A stretch of 64,000 nt of DNA from JACJYM01 sp965230495 (GCA_965230495.1 OZ246004.1:1860001-1924000), one strand, 5' to 3'; shown: positions 37,533 through 47,344, numbered from the stretch's first letter. Numbers and translations: made by a program. Notes: generated from the sequence alone by a model not told the origin.

Positions 37533-38749
37533 TACCTCAAGTATCTTTTCCTTATTTCATTAAAAGTAGTCAGGTCACTTTGCCAACTTGCTCTAATATT
37601 TTCTTCAGATATTCCTTTTACCAATTGTTCTCGTAATTGATCCGTACCTGCCAACTTATCAAAAAATGCCGCATTACTAAAGAAATGTTCTTTGTCCTTA
37701 TAATCTCTGTAATAATTTACCAGATATGTTAAGTCCAACTTATTAAGATCTTGTAATGCCCCTAGAGTTAAGGTACTTAGGTTATCTCCAAAACAATCGA
37801 TACCATTATGTTTAGGATTCTTGGCTCCCTTATTAGGTGAAGGTGTAAATACATAAGATTTTACCATATAGTCCGGGTGACCTATTTGCTGAAACTGTAA
37901 TGATGTTCCTCTTCCCACACTTACCGCTGTCGGTTCAAAAAAACATAGCGAAGGATAAAGATATATGGACTTCATATTAGGTAAATTGGGTGATGGTGCC
38001 AGTGGTATTTTGTAATAACTATCTCTTTTTAAGTTTTTGCATGGAATAACTTTCAAATTACAGGCATCTGATTTCTCTAACCATCCCTCTTCATTTACCA
38101 TGGTGGCATATTCTCCTATTGTCATTCCATAGATAACCGGCACATTGTGTAACCCAACAAAAGATTTATAGTCGTTCTTCAATACTGGACCGTCAATATA
38201 ATCTAAATGAGGATTTGGCCGGTCTAGTACAATTACTTCTATATCATTTTTGGCACAAGCCTCCATCATATAGGATAAAGTAGAAATATAGGTATAGAAC
38301 CTCACTCCTACATCCTGAAGGTCGAATATTACGACATCAACGTCCTTTAGATCTTCATCCGAAGGCTTTTTATGACTACCATATAAGGAGACAATAGGTA
38401 TTCCTGTTTTCGAATCAACACCATCATTAACCTTTTCTCCTGCATCAGCTTCTCCTCTAAAGCCGTGTTCCGGAGAAAACAATTTTACAATATCTACATC
38501 TAATGAAAGTAATGTGTCGACCAAATGACTTTTTCCCACTGTACTGGCATGATTAACCACGCAAGCAACTTTTTTATTCTCTAAAAATGGGTGATAAAGA
38601 GATACTCTCTCGGCTCCGACAATCACATCGTACTCACTGATCGTATCTGTTGAGCTTACTGATGTAACCGTTATATTATCTACATTTTTGTATTCTTTAC
38701 AAGAGAAACAAAAGAAAATTATAACAACTAAAAAAAATTGATTTTTCAT
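37529..38749 (-). CDS. Exo-beta-N-acetylmuramidase NamZ-like lipoprotein (DUF1343)
   Basis: The 406-residue protein has a lipobox (FFCFSC) at residues 13-18. It carries the DUF1343 signatures LFSPEHGFRGEADAGEKVND, VVIFDLQDVGVRFYTYISTL, VLDRPNPHLDYIDGP, and SVGRGTSLQFQQIGHPDY. Members characterised as NamZ release N-acetylmuramic acid from peptidoglycan fragments. A periplasmic-facing role in wall recycling is likely. No MurNAc transport or catabolism genes are adjacent. Its stop overlaps the convergent 615-residue gene by 4 bp. Confidence 0.88.
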   Translation of the reverse strand: MKNQFFLVVIIFFCFSCKEYKNVDNITVTSVSSTDTISEYDVIVGAERVSLYHPFLENKKVACVVNHASTVGKSHLVDTLLSLDVDIVKLFSPEHGFRGEADAGEKVNDGVDSKTGIPIVSLYGSHKKPSDEDLKDVDVVIFDLQDVGVRFYTYISTLSYMMEACAKNDIEVIVLDRPNPHLDYIDGPVLKNDYKSFVGLHNVPVIYGMTIGEYATMVNEEGWLEKSDACNLKVIPCKNLKRDSYYKIPLAPSPNLPNMKSIYLYPSLCFFEPTAVSVGRGTSLQFQQIGHPDYMVKSYVFTPSPNKGAKNPKHNGIDCFGDNLSTLTLGALQDLNKLDLTYLVNYYRDYKDKEHFFSNAAFFDKLAGTDQLREQLVKGISEENIRASWQSDLTTFNEIRKRYLRY

Positions 38750-38781
38750 CTATGAATAATTGAAAACTGTATAAAGTAAAA

Positions 38782-38813
38782 AGCCTTTATTAGAACGTAT
38801 TCTAATAAAGGCT
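38782..38813 (-). terminator. Rho-independent terminator after nrdA
   Basis: A perfect 14-bp inverted repeat (38782-38795 with 38800-38813) encloses the 4-nt loop CGTA. On the minus strand it lies 24 bp beyond the nrdA stop and is followed by TTTTACTTTATAC, a usable U-rich tract. It closes the nrdB-nrdA unit. Confidence 0.9.
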
Positions 38814-38837
38814 CGTATTCATTAAATTAAATTATGT

Positions 38838-41210
38838 CTAACCGCTACAAGAAATACACCCTTCTTCCATTGTACATACTGCCCCCTCTTGTAGGTCTAT
38901 CACTTCATTCTCAGCTCCCATTCCCGCACGTATTCTTTGATGTTTTTCTGCAAGAGTAAACTTAATTGGATCAACAGCCGCCTTACTTCTCATGTAATAC
39001 ATTCCAGTTTTAAGGCCTTGTTGCCATGCATAAAAATGCATCGAAGATAATTTACCAAAGTTTGGATTTTCAACAAAAAGATTGAGACTCTGACTCTGAC
39101 ATATATACGCTCCTCTATCTGCCGCCTGATCTATGATAACTTTCTGACTTAGTTCCCAAACTGTTTTGTATAAGCTCTTCATCTCATCCGGAATCCCCTC
39201 TATACTTTGAATACTACCGTTATTTGCCATTAATTCTTGTCTCAAGTCTTCGTTCCATAGATCTAAACCAATTAGATCTTTAAGTAAATGCTTATTGACT
39301 ATAATATACTCTCCCGATAATGTTCTTCTAGTGTAAATGTTTGAAGTATAAGGCTCAAAACACTCATTATTCCCCAATATTTGCGACGTACTCGCCGTAG
39401 GCATAGGAGCCAACAAAAGTGAATTTCTTATTCCATTCTCAACTATATTAGATTTTAAAGTTTCCCAATCGTATCTATTCGATGGTTCCACATTCCACAA
39501 ATCAAATTGAAGAATTCCTTCGCTAGTCGGAGATCCCTTAAAGGTTTCATAGTGACCATTTACTTTTGCTAGCTCACAAGATTCACTTATTGATGCATAA
39601 TAAATGGTTTCGAATATATCCTTATTCATTTGCTTAGCTTCTTCGCTATCAAAAGAATATCTCATTAGCATATATGCATCTGCCAAACCTTGAACCCCAA
39701 TTCCAATGGGTCTATGTCTCATATTTGAGTTCCTGGCTTCCTGTATCGGATAGTAGTTGATATCAATTATCTTGTTAAGGTTTCTTGTAATAACTCTGGT
39801 TACATCCTCAAGTTTTTGATAGTCGAACTCTTTGGTTTCGTTATTTACAAATTTTGGTAATGATATAGATGCCAAATTACATACTGCAACTTCATCTCTA
39901 TCTGTATACTCAATAATCTCTGTACATAAATTGCTAGACTTAATTGTACCAAGATTTTTCTGGTTTGATTTTTTGTTAGCTGCATCCTTATAAAGGATAT
40001 AAGGATTTCCAGTTTCAATTTGAGCTGTTAATATCTCAAACCACAGGTCCTGAGCTTTTATTGTCTTTCTCGCTCTTCCCTCAGATTCATATTTATGATA
40101 TAAAGCCTCAAATTCTCCGCCATAAGTATCAGCTAATCCTGGGCACTCATTAGGGCAAAACAAAGACCATTCGCCGTTGTCCTTTACTCTTTGCATAAAA
40201 AGGTCTGGAATCCATAATGCATAGAATAAATCTCTCGCTCTTTGTTCCTCCTTTCCATGGTTTTTTCTAAGATCCAAAAAGTCTTTTATATCGGCATGCC
40301 ATGGCTCTAAGTATATGGCAAACGCCCCTTTTCTCTTTCCACCTCCTTGATCTACATATCTAGCAGTATCGTTGAAAACCTTAAGCATTGGAACAATACC
40401 ATTAGATGTGCCGCCTGTTCCTTTAATATAACTTCCTTGTGCTCGGATATTATGAATAGATAATCCTATCCCGCCTGCTGATTGAGATATTTTTGCACAT
40501 CTACTCAGTGTTTCGAAAATACCTGAAATACTATCTTCAGTCATTGATAGTAAGAAACAAGATGACAATTGTGGTTTTGGTGTTCCTGCATTAAACAAAG
40601 TAGGAGTAGCATGTATAAACCACTTTTCTGACATCAGATTATATGTCTCTATCGCTGCATCTATATCTTCTCCATGGATACCTACTGCTGCTCTCATAAA
40701 CAAATGCTGTGGTCTCTCCACTATTTCCTTATCCATTCTTAGAAGATATGATCTCTCTAAAGTTTTAAAACCAAAGAAATCAAAGCTATAATCTCTATCA
40801 TAAATAATCGCTGAATCAAGTTTGCTACTATATTTTCGTATTGTCTCGATTGTTTCAGTACTTATAAGTCCTGCTGGTTCTCCAGTCTTTGGATCTATAT
40901 AATTATATAGTCTTTCCATTGTACTAGAAAATGACTTATCCGTATTTTTATGTAAGTTAGAAATGGCTATCCGAGCCGCTAAAATCGCATAATCCGGGTG
41001 CATAGATGCCATTGTAGCCGCTGTTTCTGCAGCTAGATTATCAAGCTCCGTGGTTTTCACTCCATCATATAACCCTTGGATTACTTTTTTCGCAATATCG
41101 ATAGGTTCTATATATTTCTGGTCTAACCCGTAGCATAGTTTTTTTACTCTGGCAGTTATCTTGTCAAAACTTACATCTTCTTTTCTATTATCTCTTTTTG
41201 TTACTTGCAT
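38838..41210 (-). CDS. nrdA: Ribonucleoside-diphosphate reductase alpha subunit (class I)
   Basis: The 790-residue large subunit has an N-terminal ATP-cone (about 1-90, VTKRDNRKEDVSFDKITARV), which normally mediates dATP inhibition. The core has the substrate-site cysteines (LSSCFLL and EVAVCNLASI), the radical-site motif NLCTEI (N-x-C-x-E), and MPTASTSQILGNNECFEPYT. The C-terminus ends CTMEEGCISCSG, where the CxxC pair reduces the active-site disulfide. It is downstream of nrdB, 69 bp apart, and is followed by a strong terminator. Confidence 0.97.
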   Translation of the reverse strand: MQVTKRDNRKEDVSFDKITARVKKLCYGLDQKYIEPIDIAKKVIQGLYDGVKTTELDNLAAETAATMASMHPDYAILAARIAISNLHKNTDKSFSSTMERLYNYIDPKTGEPAGLISTETIETIRKYSSKLDSAIIYDRDYSFDFFGFKTLERSYLLRMDKEIVERPQHLFMRAAVGIHGEDIDAAIETYNLMSEKWFIHATPTLFNAGTPKPQLSSCFLLSMTEDSISGIFETLSRCAKISQSAGGIGLSIHNIRAQGSYIKGTGGTSNGIVPMLKVFNDTARYVDQGGGKRKGAFAIYLEPWHADIKDFLDLRKNHGKEEQRARDLFYALWIPDLFMQRVKDNGEWSLFCPNECPGLADTYGGEFEALYHKYESEGRARKTIKAQDLWFEILTAQIETGNPYILYKDAANKKSNQKNLGTIKSSNLCTEIIEYTDRDEVAVCNLASISLPKFVNNETKEFDYQKLEDVTRVITRNLNKIIDINYYPIQEARNSNMRHRPIGIGVQGLADAYMLMRYSFDSEEAKQMNKDIFETIYYASISESCELAKVNGHYETFKGSPTSEGILQFDLWNVEPSNRYDWETLKSNIVENGIRNSLLLAPMPTASTSQILGNNECFEPYTSNIYTRRTLSGEYIIVNKHLLKDLIGLDLWNEDLRQELMANNGSIQSIEGIPDEMKSLYKTVWELSQKVIIDQAADRGAYICQSQSLNLFVENPNFGKLSSMHFYAWQQGLKTGMYYMRSKAAVDPIKFTLAEKHQRIRAGMGAENEVIDLQEGAVCTMEEGCISCSG

Positions 41211-41279
41211 CTCATTAGTTTTTTAGTGTTGAATATTGTAGTTTAATTATCTTGATTCCTTGAGCTTAGGTTTAATAGT

Positions 41280-42254
41280 CTAAAAATCTTCGTCTAAGGA
41301 GAATACCTGCTTTTCTTTTTCTGCCATTACTCCTGACTTTTGGTAGTCTCCCACTCTTTTCTCAAAGAAGTTTGTCTTTCCTTGTAGAGAAATAAGATCC
41401 ATCCAAGGGAATGGGTTTTCTGCGTTATAAATCTTAGCATTACCTAAAGAAGCCAAAAGACGATCGGCAACAAACTCTATATACTGACACATCAATACAG
41501 CATTCATTCCTATCAAATTCACCGGAAGGGCGTCGGATACAAATTCCTTTTCTATTTCAACAGCATCTCGTATAATGCTCTCTATTACAGATTTATCTAA
41601 TTTGTTTTGGATGTGTCTATTATAGAGAAGACATGCGAAATCGCAGTGCATACCCTCGTCCCGAGATATCAATTCGTTTGAGAAGGTTAGTCCAGGCATT
41701 AAGCCTCTTTTTTTCAACCAGAAAATAGAGCAGAACGAACCAGAAAAGAAAATTCCTTCAACTGCAGCAAAGGCTATCAGCCTCTCTTGGAAGCTTCCTT
41801 TTTCTATCCACCTTAATGCCCAATCGGCCTTCTTTTTAACACAATCCAAATGCTCTATAGCATTAAACAGATAATTCTTTTCCTCAGTATTTTTTATATA
41901 GGTATCAATAAGAAGAGAATATGTTTCAGAATGAATATTTTCCATCATAATTTGGAAACCGTAGAAAAATTTTGCTTCAGGATATTGTACCTCTGACACC
42001 ATATTTTCAGCAAGATTTTCATTAACAATACCATCACTTGCAGCAAAAAAAGCAAGTACATGCTTTATAAAGTGCCTTTCGTTATCGTTCAGTTTGTTAT
42101 CCCAGTCCGAAAGATCCTGATGCAAATCTATCTCTTCTGCTGTCCAGAAACTAGCCTCTGATTTTTTGTAAAACTGCCATATATCATCATGTTTAATAGG
42201 GAAAATTACAAATCGGTTTGGATTGTCAACTAATATAGGTTCAATTTTACTCAT
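41280..42254 (-). CDS. nrdB: Ribonucleoside-diphosphate reductase beta subunit (class Ia)
   Basis: The 324-residue diiron subunit has all expected ligands: D43 (AEEIDL), E105 and H108 (MMENIHSETY), E166 (AAVEGIFF), E200 and H203 (SRDEGMHCD). Y112 is positioned as the tyrosyl radical, which supports class Ia rather than a radical-less type. The C-terminus ends FSLDEDF, the usual NrdA-docking tail. The gene order is nrdB then nrdA. Its long upstream region contains three DnaA boxes. Confidence 0.97.
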   Translation of the reverse strand: MSKIEPILVDNPNRFVIFPIKHDDIWQFYKKSEASFWTAEEIDLHQDLSDWDNKLNDNERHFIKHVLAFFAASDGIVNENLAENMVSEVQYPEAKFFYGFQIMMENIHSETYSLLIDTYIKNTEEKNYLFNAIEHLDCVKKKADWALRWIEKGSFQERLIAFAAVEGIFFSGSFCSIFWLKKRGLMPGLTFSNELISRDEGMHCDFACLLYNRHIQNKLDKSVIESIIRDAVEIEKEFVSDALPVNLIGMNAVLMCQYIEFVADRLLASLGNAKIYNAENPFPWMDLISLQGKTNFFEKRVGDYQKSGVMAEKEKQVFSLDEDF

Positions 42255-42481
42255 ACTTATAGGATTTACTTTATATGCAAAAAATTTATCATGCGTTTTC
42301 TTATCGATAAAAAAGCACGGAGAACCAAAATGCTATTTTCGCTTCCCTGTGTTTTTTCGGTTGGAACTTTTGGAAAATTTGGATTGATTTGAGCAGTGAC
42401 TTAAGTCCTACTAAGTATCCTTTATTTTCGTGACACAAATTAAGATAAAATTTAATTTGTTTTAAAAGCTTTTTTTTCAAA

Positions 42482-42504
42482 GTTATCCACAGCGTGTGGA
42501 TAAC
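42482..42504. promoter_or_regulatory. Inverted pair of perfect DnaA boxes
   Basis: The sequence is TTATCCACA, the 3-base spacer GCG, then TGTGGATAA. With one further base on each side the arms are perfectly inverted over 10 bp. TTATCCACA is the consensus high-affinity DnaA site. Confidence 0.9.
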
Positions 42505-42646
42505 ATATATAAATCCTTATGATTCAACATATTACATTTTTTTGTTATTTGAGCAAATGTTAAGAACTTATTAATAAAAGAATTTACCTTTCTATAAATC
42601 AACCTAAAACATATAAATATTTATATTAATCTATGTTACATGTTGA

Positions 42647-42655
42647 TTATCCACA
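42647..42655 (+). promoter_or_regulatory. Third perfect DnaA box
   Basis: An exact TTATCCACA lies 143 bp right of the inverted pair in the same intergenic region. The only other exact copy I noticed is at 104-112 inside the giant adhesin gene, which is likely chance. Confidence 0.85.
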
Positions 42656-42850
42656 ACTTCATTTATTTGTAGATGTTATGATTTAACAGAATAAAATGTA
42701 AAGTTTTTAACACAATCAAAATACTATTGAAAATCCTAAAAAAAGGCACCAGATAAGTAACTTTTGACAAAATAATTTATATGCTATTATTTTGTATTAA
42801 ATGGGAAAATAATGAGCAATATATATCCGCCTTGTTAATTAGTTTAACAA

Positions 42851-43807
42851 CTACTTATTCTTATAGCTGTTCCTACTAAAAAACCAAATCAAACCACCTC
42901 CTAATACAACAGAAACGAGTATTATTAAAGGAAAGGCGAATCTGCTACTTCTAAAAGGAATATGATCGAGATTCATTCCATAAAAACTAGCTACCAATGT
43001 AGGAACCATCAAAATAATAGTAATAATGGTCAATCGTTGAATGAAAACATTAAGGTTATTAGAAACAATACTAGCATATGCTTCCATGGTGCCACTTAAT
43101 ATATTTGTATAAACATTTGACATTTCCAACGCCTGGCTATTATCAATCAAAATATCTTCAAACAATTCAGTATACACTTCCTCCCCTTCCAATCGCAAAA
43201 GGTCCGTTCTTTTCATCTTGAGTTTCAACAGTTCATTCGTACTCAATGACGTAACAAAATAGACTAAACTCTTCTCAATCCGTAACAATTGTTGCAATTC
43301 ACGATTTCTACTACTATTATATAATTCTTGTTCAATTAAATTTCTTTTCAAATTCAATTTCTTCAAACATTCCAAAAATCTAAACACATTCTGTTCAAAA
43401 AGTTGAAGTACAAATAGTTTATTATCTGCAGGACTAAAGTTTCTTACCTTATCATCCATAAATTTCTCTATAATTGGATTCTCCTTTGGAGTGATCGTCA
43501 CTATTTGATCATCTGTAATAAGAATACCTATAGGAGAGGTAATATAAATAGCCTCATTCTCTTTGTTATCATCATTTAAAATAGGTGTATTTACTAAAAT
43601 ATAAGTAAAATCATCTTCTCTCTCATATCTGGATCGTTCGTCGATATCCAAAGCATCTGTGAAAAAATCAACCGGAATATTTAAATTAAGAGCTAACTCA
43701 TCAATTTCTCCATGTTCGAAAGGAGGATAAAGATTGATCCACGAGCATGTTCTCAGATCATTGATCTTTCTGAGATGGTTCGACTCTTTTATAAAGTACT
43801 GGATCAT
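42851..43807 (-). CDS. corA: CorA-family magnesium transporter
   Basis: The 318-residue protein has a long cytoplasmic alpha/beta region and two C-terminal membrane helices (IITIILMVPTLVASFYGMN and FPLIILVSVVLGGGLIWFF). The first ends in the diagnostic selectivity-loop motif GMN (YGMNLDHIP). This arrangement forms the pentameric Mg2+ (or Co2+/Ni2+) channel. The C-terminus is lysine-rich. The motif is intact and the length is typical. Confidence 0.94.
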   Translation of the reverse strand: MIQYFIKESNHLRKINDLRTCSWINLYPPFEHGEIDELALNLNIPVDFFTDALDIDERSRYEREDDFTYILVNTPILNDDNKENEAIYITSPIGILITDDQIVTITPKENPIIEKFMDDKVRNFSPADNKLFVLQLFEQNVFRFLECLKKLNLKRNLIEQELYNSSRNRELQQLLRIEKSLVYFVTSLSTNELLKLKMKRTDLLRLEGEEVYTELFEDILIDNSQALEMSNVYTNILSGTMEAYASIVSNNLNVFIQRLTIITIILMVPTLVASFYGMNLDHIPFRSSRFAFPLIILVSVVLGGGLIWFFSRNSYKNK

Positions 43808-43852
43808 TCACTTCTTGATTAAATTGCCCTATGGCCAAAAGTAAGAAAACAA

Positions 43853-45034
43853 TTAGGTCTCTAAAATACTCTTCAATTTTAATACCAATTTTTTATTTTG
43901 ACTTGAAAACCTCCTTTCAAAAATTCTGGAATAAGAATAATACATAGCAAACCCCATGAAAAGTAATCCAAAAAATGAAGCTATTCCCCAGATAATCCCT
44001 TGTTGAACAAATGCAAGTATACTTAAAAGAGCAATCATGAGAGAAGCCGTAACTATAAAGATGACCACCCTAACAGAAGATAAAAATTCGATACTTCCCA
44101 CTAATTTACGAGCTATCCAATAGGAAAGAAACATCAAAGGAAAATAAACTAAAAATCCCAACAGGGCTAAAGGCAACAAAACAGTTGCCAGAGTAATTTC
44201 CAGAAAATCCTGTTTTGGATATATATTCTTTTCAGTTAGATTATCTATAGGCTCTCCTTGTTGATAATTCTTAACACACGCCCGAATCTTATGAAATAAG
44301 TTACTCCCAAATATTACTGATTTTCCACTCTTATCTAACAACGCAGATAAATTACTGTAAAGCTTGCCAATTTTATGAGGTCTTTCTTTCTCTTCAAAAA
44401 TCATTGGTCGCGTCACTTCGAAAACTCTATCAGTTATTTCCTTATAAATTAAATTATCCGATTTATCTCCTATCTTTTCTATTTCACTTTTAAAAGACAC
44501 AGGTTCTCCAATATTAAGAAATACATCCGATCTAAATCCACCTACGTTGGTAAAATTTATTCCCACTGGTAAAATCTGTAAATCAAGGTTATGGTCCTTT
44601 CTGATTGCCTCTAAAGACATTCTAGCCATTCCTTTTTTGAAAGGTCTTAAGAACTTGACATCTTCCGTTCCTCCTTCGATAAAGATTATCACATGCTCGT
44701 TTTTTTGTAGCTTTTCAACTACAATATCTATGGTTTTATGATTATTTCTAAGGTTCGAAAAACCATCTTTAAAACGGTAGATAGGAATTTGATTAGTGGC
44801 TTTCATTAACGGTGTTAATACCGGTTTATCATATAAATCACCACGTACCAAAAAATGCAAAGGCTTAGGCCACAGGCAAGCCATTATTATGGGTTCCAAA
44901 AATCCACTAGGGTGATTACTCGTAATAAAAACGGGCTTATTCTTAGGAATGCGATTGAAACCATCAACATATATTTTCCGATAATATAATCGAATGGCCA
45001 TATTGGCTATAATTTTTAATATTCGATAGATCAT
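43853..45034 (-). CDS. PlsC-like acyltransferase with C-terminal membrane helices
   Basis: The 393-residue protein has a lysophospholipid acyltransferase domain (about 20-220). Block I reads TSNHPSGFLEPII, with H41 and E47; related Bacteroidota proteins usually have NHPxxFLD, so glutamate replaces aspartate. Block III is FIEGGTEDVKFLRPFKKG, and PVGINF follows. The C-terminal third has two to four membrane helices (about 278-380). It probably acylates glycerolipids or a related acceptor. Confidence 0.83.
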   Translation of the reverse strand: MIYRILKIIANMAIRLYYRKIYVDGFNRIPKNKPVFITSNHPSGFLEPIIMACLWPKPLHFLVRGDLYDKPVLTPLMKATNQIPIYRFKDGFSNLRNNHKTIDIVVEKLQKNEHVIIFIEGGTEDVKFLRPFKKGMARMSLEAIRKDHNLDLQILPVGINFTNVGGFRSDVFLNIGEPVSFKSEIEKIGDKSDNLIYKEITDRVFEVTRPMIFEEKERPHKIGKLYSNLSALLDKSGKSVIFGSNLFHKIRACVKNYQQGEPIDNLTEKNIYPKQDFLEITLATVLLPLALLGFLVYFPLMFLSYWIARKLVGSIEFLSSVRVVIFIVTASLMIALLSILAFVQQGIIWGIASFFGLLFMGFAMYYSYSRIFERRFSSQNKKLVLKLKSILET

Positions 45035-45106
45035 CTATATATGTTGAGTCAAATATTTAATTTTGAGGTCACGAAGTTAAGATAAGTAAAGGATAAATTT
45101 CACCTA

Positions 45107-45976
45107 TTGTCTTTAAACAAAAAAAAATTGATCGTTATCGCTGGTCCAACCGCTGTTGGAAAAACAAGTCTTTCCATAAAAATGGCGAAAAAATTCCAAT
45201 GCGAAATTTTTTCTGCGGACAGTAGACAGGTATATAAGGAGCTCAATATAGGTGTTGCAAAACCTACCCATTACGAGTTAAGCCAAGCTAATCACCATTT
45301 TATTAACCATATTTCGATCCATCAAGAATATAATGTAGGTACTTATGAATCGCAAATGATGGCGAGTTTGAATCAATATTTTCAGACCCATAATATTGCC
45401 ATTTTAACAGGAGGTACTGGTCTATATATTCAAGCTGTTATTAACGGAATAGATCGTTTTCCTGATATCCCATTAGAAATAAGAGAAAATATATCAAAGC
45501 AATTGATATCCAACGGCCTTAAGTATCTTCAGAATTTATTACAGGACAAAGACCCCATCTATTATAATTCTATAGATATTAACAATCCAAGAAGAGTAAC
45601 ACGTGCCCTTGAAGTAATTGATGCTACGGGAAAACCATTTTCTTCATTTTTGATTAACAAAAGAAAAAAGAGAAACTTTGATGTACTTGGCTATCTTTTA
45701 GTAAGGGATAGAAAAAATCTATACCATAGAGTTAATTTACGTGTTGATAATATGATGAAACAAGGGTTATTAGAAGAAGTAGAGGCTCTATATCCTCTCA
45801 GACATTTAAAAGCTCTTCAAACAGTTGGGTACAGTGAGTTATTCTCTTATTTTGACGGTAATATTGATTTGTATGAAGCAATTGAATTAATAAAGAGAAA
45901 TACTCGTAGGTATGCCAAACGGCAAATGACATGGTTTCGAAAGTATGGTCAATGGAAAAAGTTCCAGTTAGATTAA
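45107..45976 (+). CDS. miaA: tRNA dimethylallyltransferase
   Basis: The 289-residue enzyme transfers the dimethylallyl group to A37 of tRNAs reading UNN codons. The P-loop GPTAVGKT is at 13-20; SADSRQVYKELNIGVAKPT, LTGGTGLYIQAVINGID and NNPRRVTRALEVI follow, all diagnostic. The only sensible start is TTG 45107, since the next methionine lies after the P-loop. The downstream helicase begins five bases after its stop. MiaE, acting later on the same base, is at 9618-10214. Confidence 0.96.
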   Translation: MSLNKKKLIVIAGPTAVGKTSLSIKMAKKFQCEIFSADSRQVYKELNIGVAKPTHYELSQANHHFINHISIHQEYNVGTYESQMMASLNQYFQTHNIAILTGGTGLYIQAVINGIDRFPDIPLEIRENISKQLISNGLKYLQNLLQDKDPIYYNSIDINNPRRVTRALEVIDATGKPFSSFLINKRKKRNFDVLGYLLVRDRKNLYHRVNLRVDNMMKQGLLEEVEALYPLRHLKALQTVGYSELFSYFDGNIDLYEAIELIKRNTRRYAKRQMTWFRKYGQWKKFQLD

Positions 45977-45981
45977 GTCAT

Positions 45982-47280
45982 ATGAATAGTTTAGGTCAAC
46001 CACTTAATCTGAGCAGAGAATTTATTGATGTTCTTGATCAAATTGAAAAGACACCTTTCTCATATTTCATAACTGGAAGAGCTGGAACAGGTAAATCTAC
46101 CCTACTTCAATTATTTAGAAAGACAAGTAAAAAAAGAATTGCTGTAGTCGCTCCTACTGGCATTGCCGCTTTAAACGTAAAGGGGCAAACCATTCACTCT
46201 TTTTTTGGCTTTCCTCCCAAGCTCGTTGATCCAAGAGAATTAAGAAAAAGGAGAAATCATCGTTTATACAAAAATATTGATGTACTTGTAATTGATGAAA
46301 TATCGATGGTGAGAGCTGATATGATCGATTATATCGATATTTTTTTGAGAAATAATAGAGAAGTATCTCTCCCTTTTGGCGGAGTACAGCTTCTATTGTT
46401 CGGTGATCTATTTCAATTACCTCCGGTAGTCTCGAGTAGTTTTGAAAAACAGTATTTCAGTAGCCATTATCCTAGTCCATACTTTTTCTCTGCCTTCGCT
46501 TTTAACAACTCCGGTTTTCAATATCATATGATAGAGCTACGACATGTATATCGTCAGGAGGAGAGAAATTTCATTAATTTATTAGATAATATAAGACTCA
46601 ACCATATAGATTATGACGATCTGGCTGAACTTAATTCAAGACATGTTAACCCTGAAAATGATATCAAATACTTATTAACCCTTACAAGCACCAATTCAAT
46701 TGCAAATTCTATTAATTCAAGAGAACTAAACACGCTCTCTACTGAATCTTTCAAATACTTGAGCAAAATATCGGGTAATTTTAGTGAAAGGAATCTACCG
46801 ACAGATACTATTCTTACTCTAAAAAAGGGAGCTCAAGTCATGTTTGTTAAAAATGACCATCAAAAACAATTTGTAAATGGCTCCATTGGTCAAGTAAGCT
46901 ATTTGGACAATGATATTATTAAAGTAATTATAGAAGATATTCATGGATATGAAAAAGAAATAGAGGTTGTACCTCATGATTGGGAGATGATCAAATACGA
47001 ATACAATACTGATACCAACAAACTAGAATCAAAAGTGACTGGTGTCTTTACTCAATATCCTCTTAAATTGGCTTGGGCTATTACTATTCATAAAAGTCAA
47101 GGTAAAACATTCGATAAAATTATAGTCAATTTGGGAAGAGGAGCATTTGAACATGGCCAAACGTATGTTGCCCTTTCCAGATGCCGAACATTAAACGGTA
47201 TCTATCTGTCTAAACCCATTACTTTTAAAGATATATTGGTTGACGAGAGAGTGAGAGAATACTATCAAATAATGAGATAA
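45982..47280 (+). CDS. PIF1-like superfamily 1B DNA helicase
   Basis: The 432-residue protein has helicase motifs in order: ITGRAGTGKST (Walker A, 30-40), APTGIAALNVKGQTIHSFFG (motif Ia), VLVIDEISMV (Walker B), LLFGDLFQLPPV (motif III), and near the C-terminus AITIHKSQGKTFDKIIV and TYVALSRCR (motifs V-VI). This set matches Pif1/RecD-like 5'-3' helicases. ATG at 45982 lies just after the miaA stop; a frame from 45931 would overlap miaA. No nuclease or accessory domain is attached. Its role is probably genome maintenance. Confidence 0.9.
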   Translation: MNSLGQPLNLSREFIDVLDQIEKTPFSYFITGRAGTGKSTLLQLFRKTSKKRIAVVAPTGIAALNVKGQTIHSFFGFPPKLVDPRELRKRRNHRLYKNIDVLVIDEISMVRADMIDYIDIFLRNNREVSLPFGGVQLLLFGDLFQLPPVVSSSFEKQYFSSHYPSPYFFSAFAFNNSGFQYHMIELRHVYRQEERNFINLLDNIRLNHIDYDDLAELNSRHVNPENDIKYLLTLTSTNSIANSINSRELNTLSTESFKYLSKISGNFSERNLPTDTILTLKKGAQVMFVKNDHQKQFVNGSIGQVSYLDNDIIKVIIEDIHGYEKEIEVVPHDWEMIKYEYNTDTNKLESKVTGVFTQYPLKLAWAITIHKSQGKTFDKIIVNLGRGAFEHGQTYVALSRCRTLNGIYLSKPITFKDILVDERVREYYQIMR

Positions 47281-47282
47281 AA

Positions 47283-47315
47283 AAAGGGCTCCAAAAATCA
47301 ATTCTGAAGCCCTTT
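47283..47315 (-). terminator. Terminator downstream of dnaK
   Basis: An 8-bp perfect stem (47283-47290 with 47308-47315, AAAGGGCT/AGCCCTTT) sits between the convergent helicase and dnaK genes. Read on the minus strand the stem runs into seven T residues, so it best serves dnaK; it may work weakly in the other direction. Confidence 0.8.
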
Positions 47316-47344
47316 CTAAATTATTCACTACTTACTATACTAGT

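Larger units (their letters stand above)
42255..42850. other. 596-bp AT-rich intergenic region upstream of nrdB
   Basis: No open frame of note. Its main content is three perfect DnaA boxes at 42483-42491, 42495-42503 and 42647-42655, with a very AT-rich stretch (about 42505-42646) between them. A conspicuous T run (about 42470-42477) lies just left of the first box. The nrdB promoter must lie here, but no clear Bacteroidota TAnnTTTG element with a spaced TTG was found. Confidence 0.85.

Noticed and set aside
42255..42850. Claim that this region is the chromosomal origin
   Set aside because: Only three DnaA boxes were found, dnaA is not adjacent, and the gene-strand bias does not change across the region. 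Kept as a regulatory finding instead.
42255..42850. Cobalamin riboswitch or NrdR boxes upstream of nrdB
   Set aside because: I could not find a B12-box-like motif or paired NrdR-type repeats.
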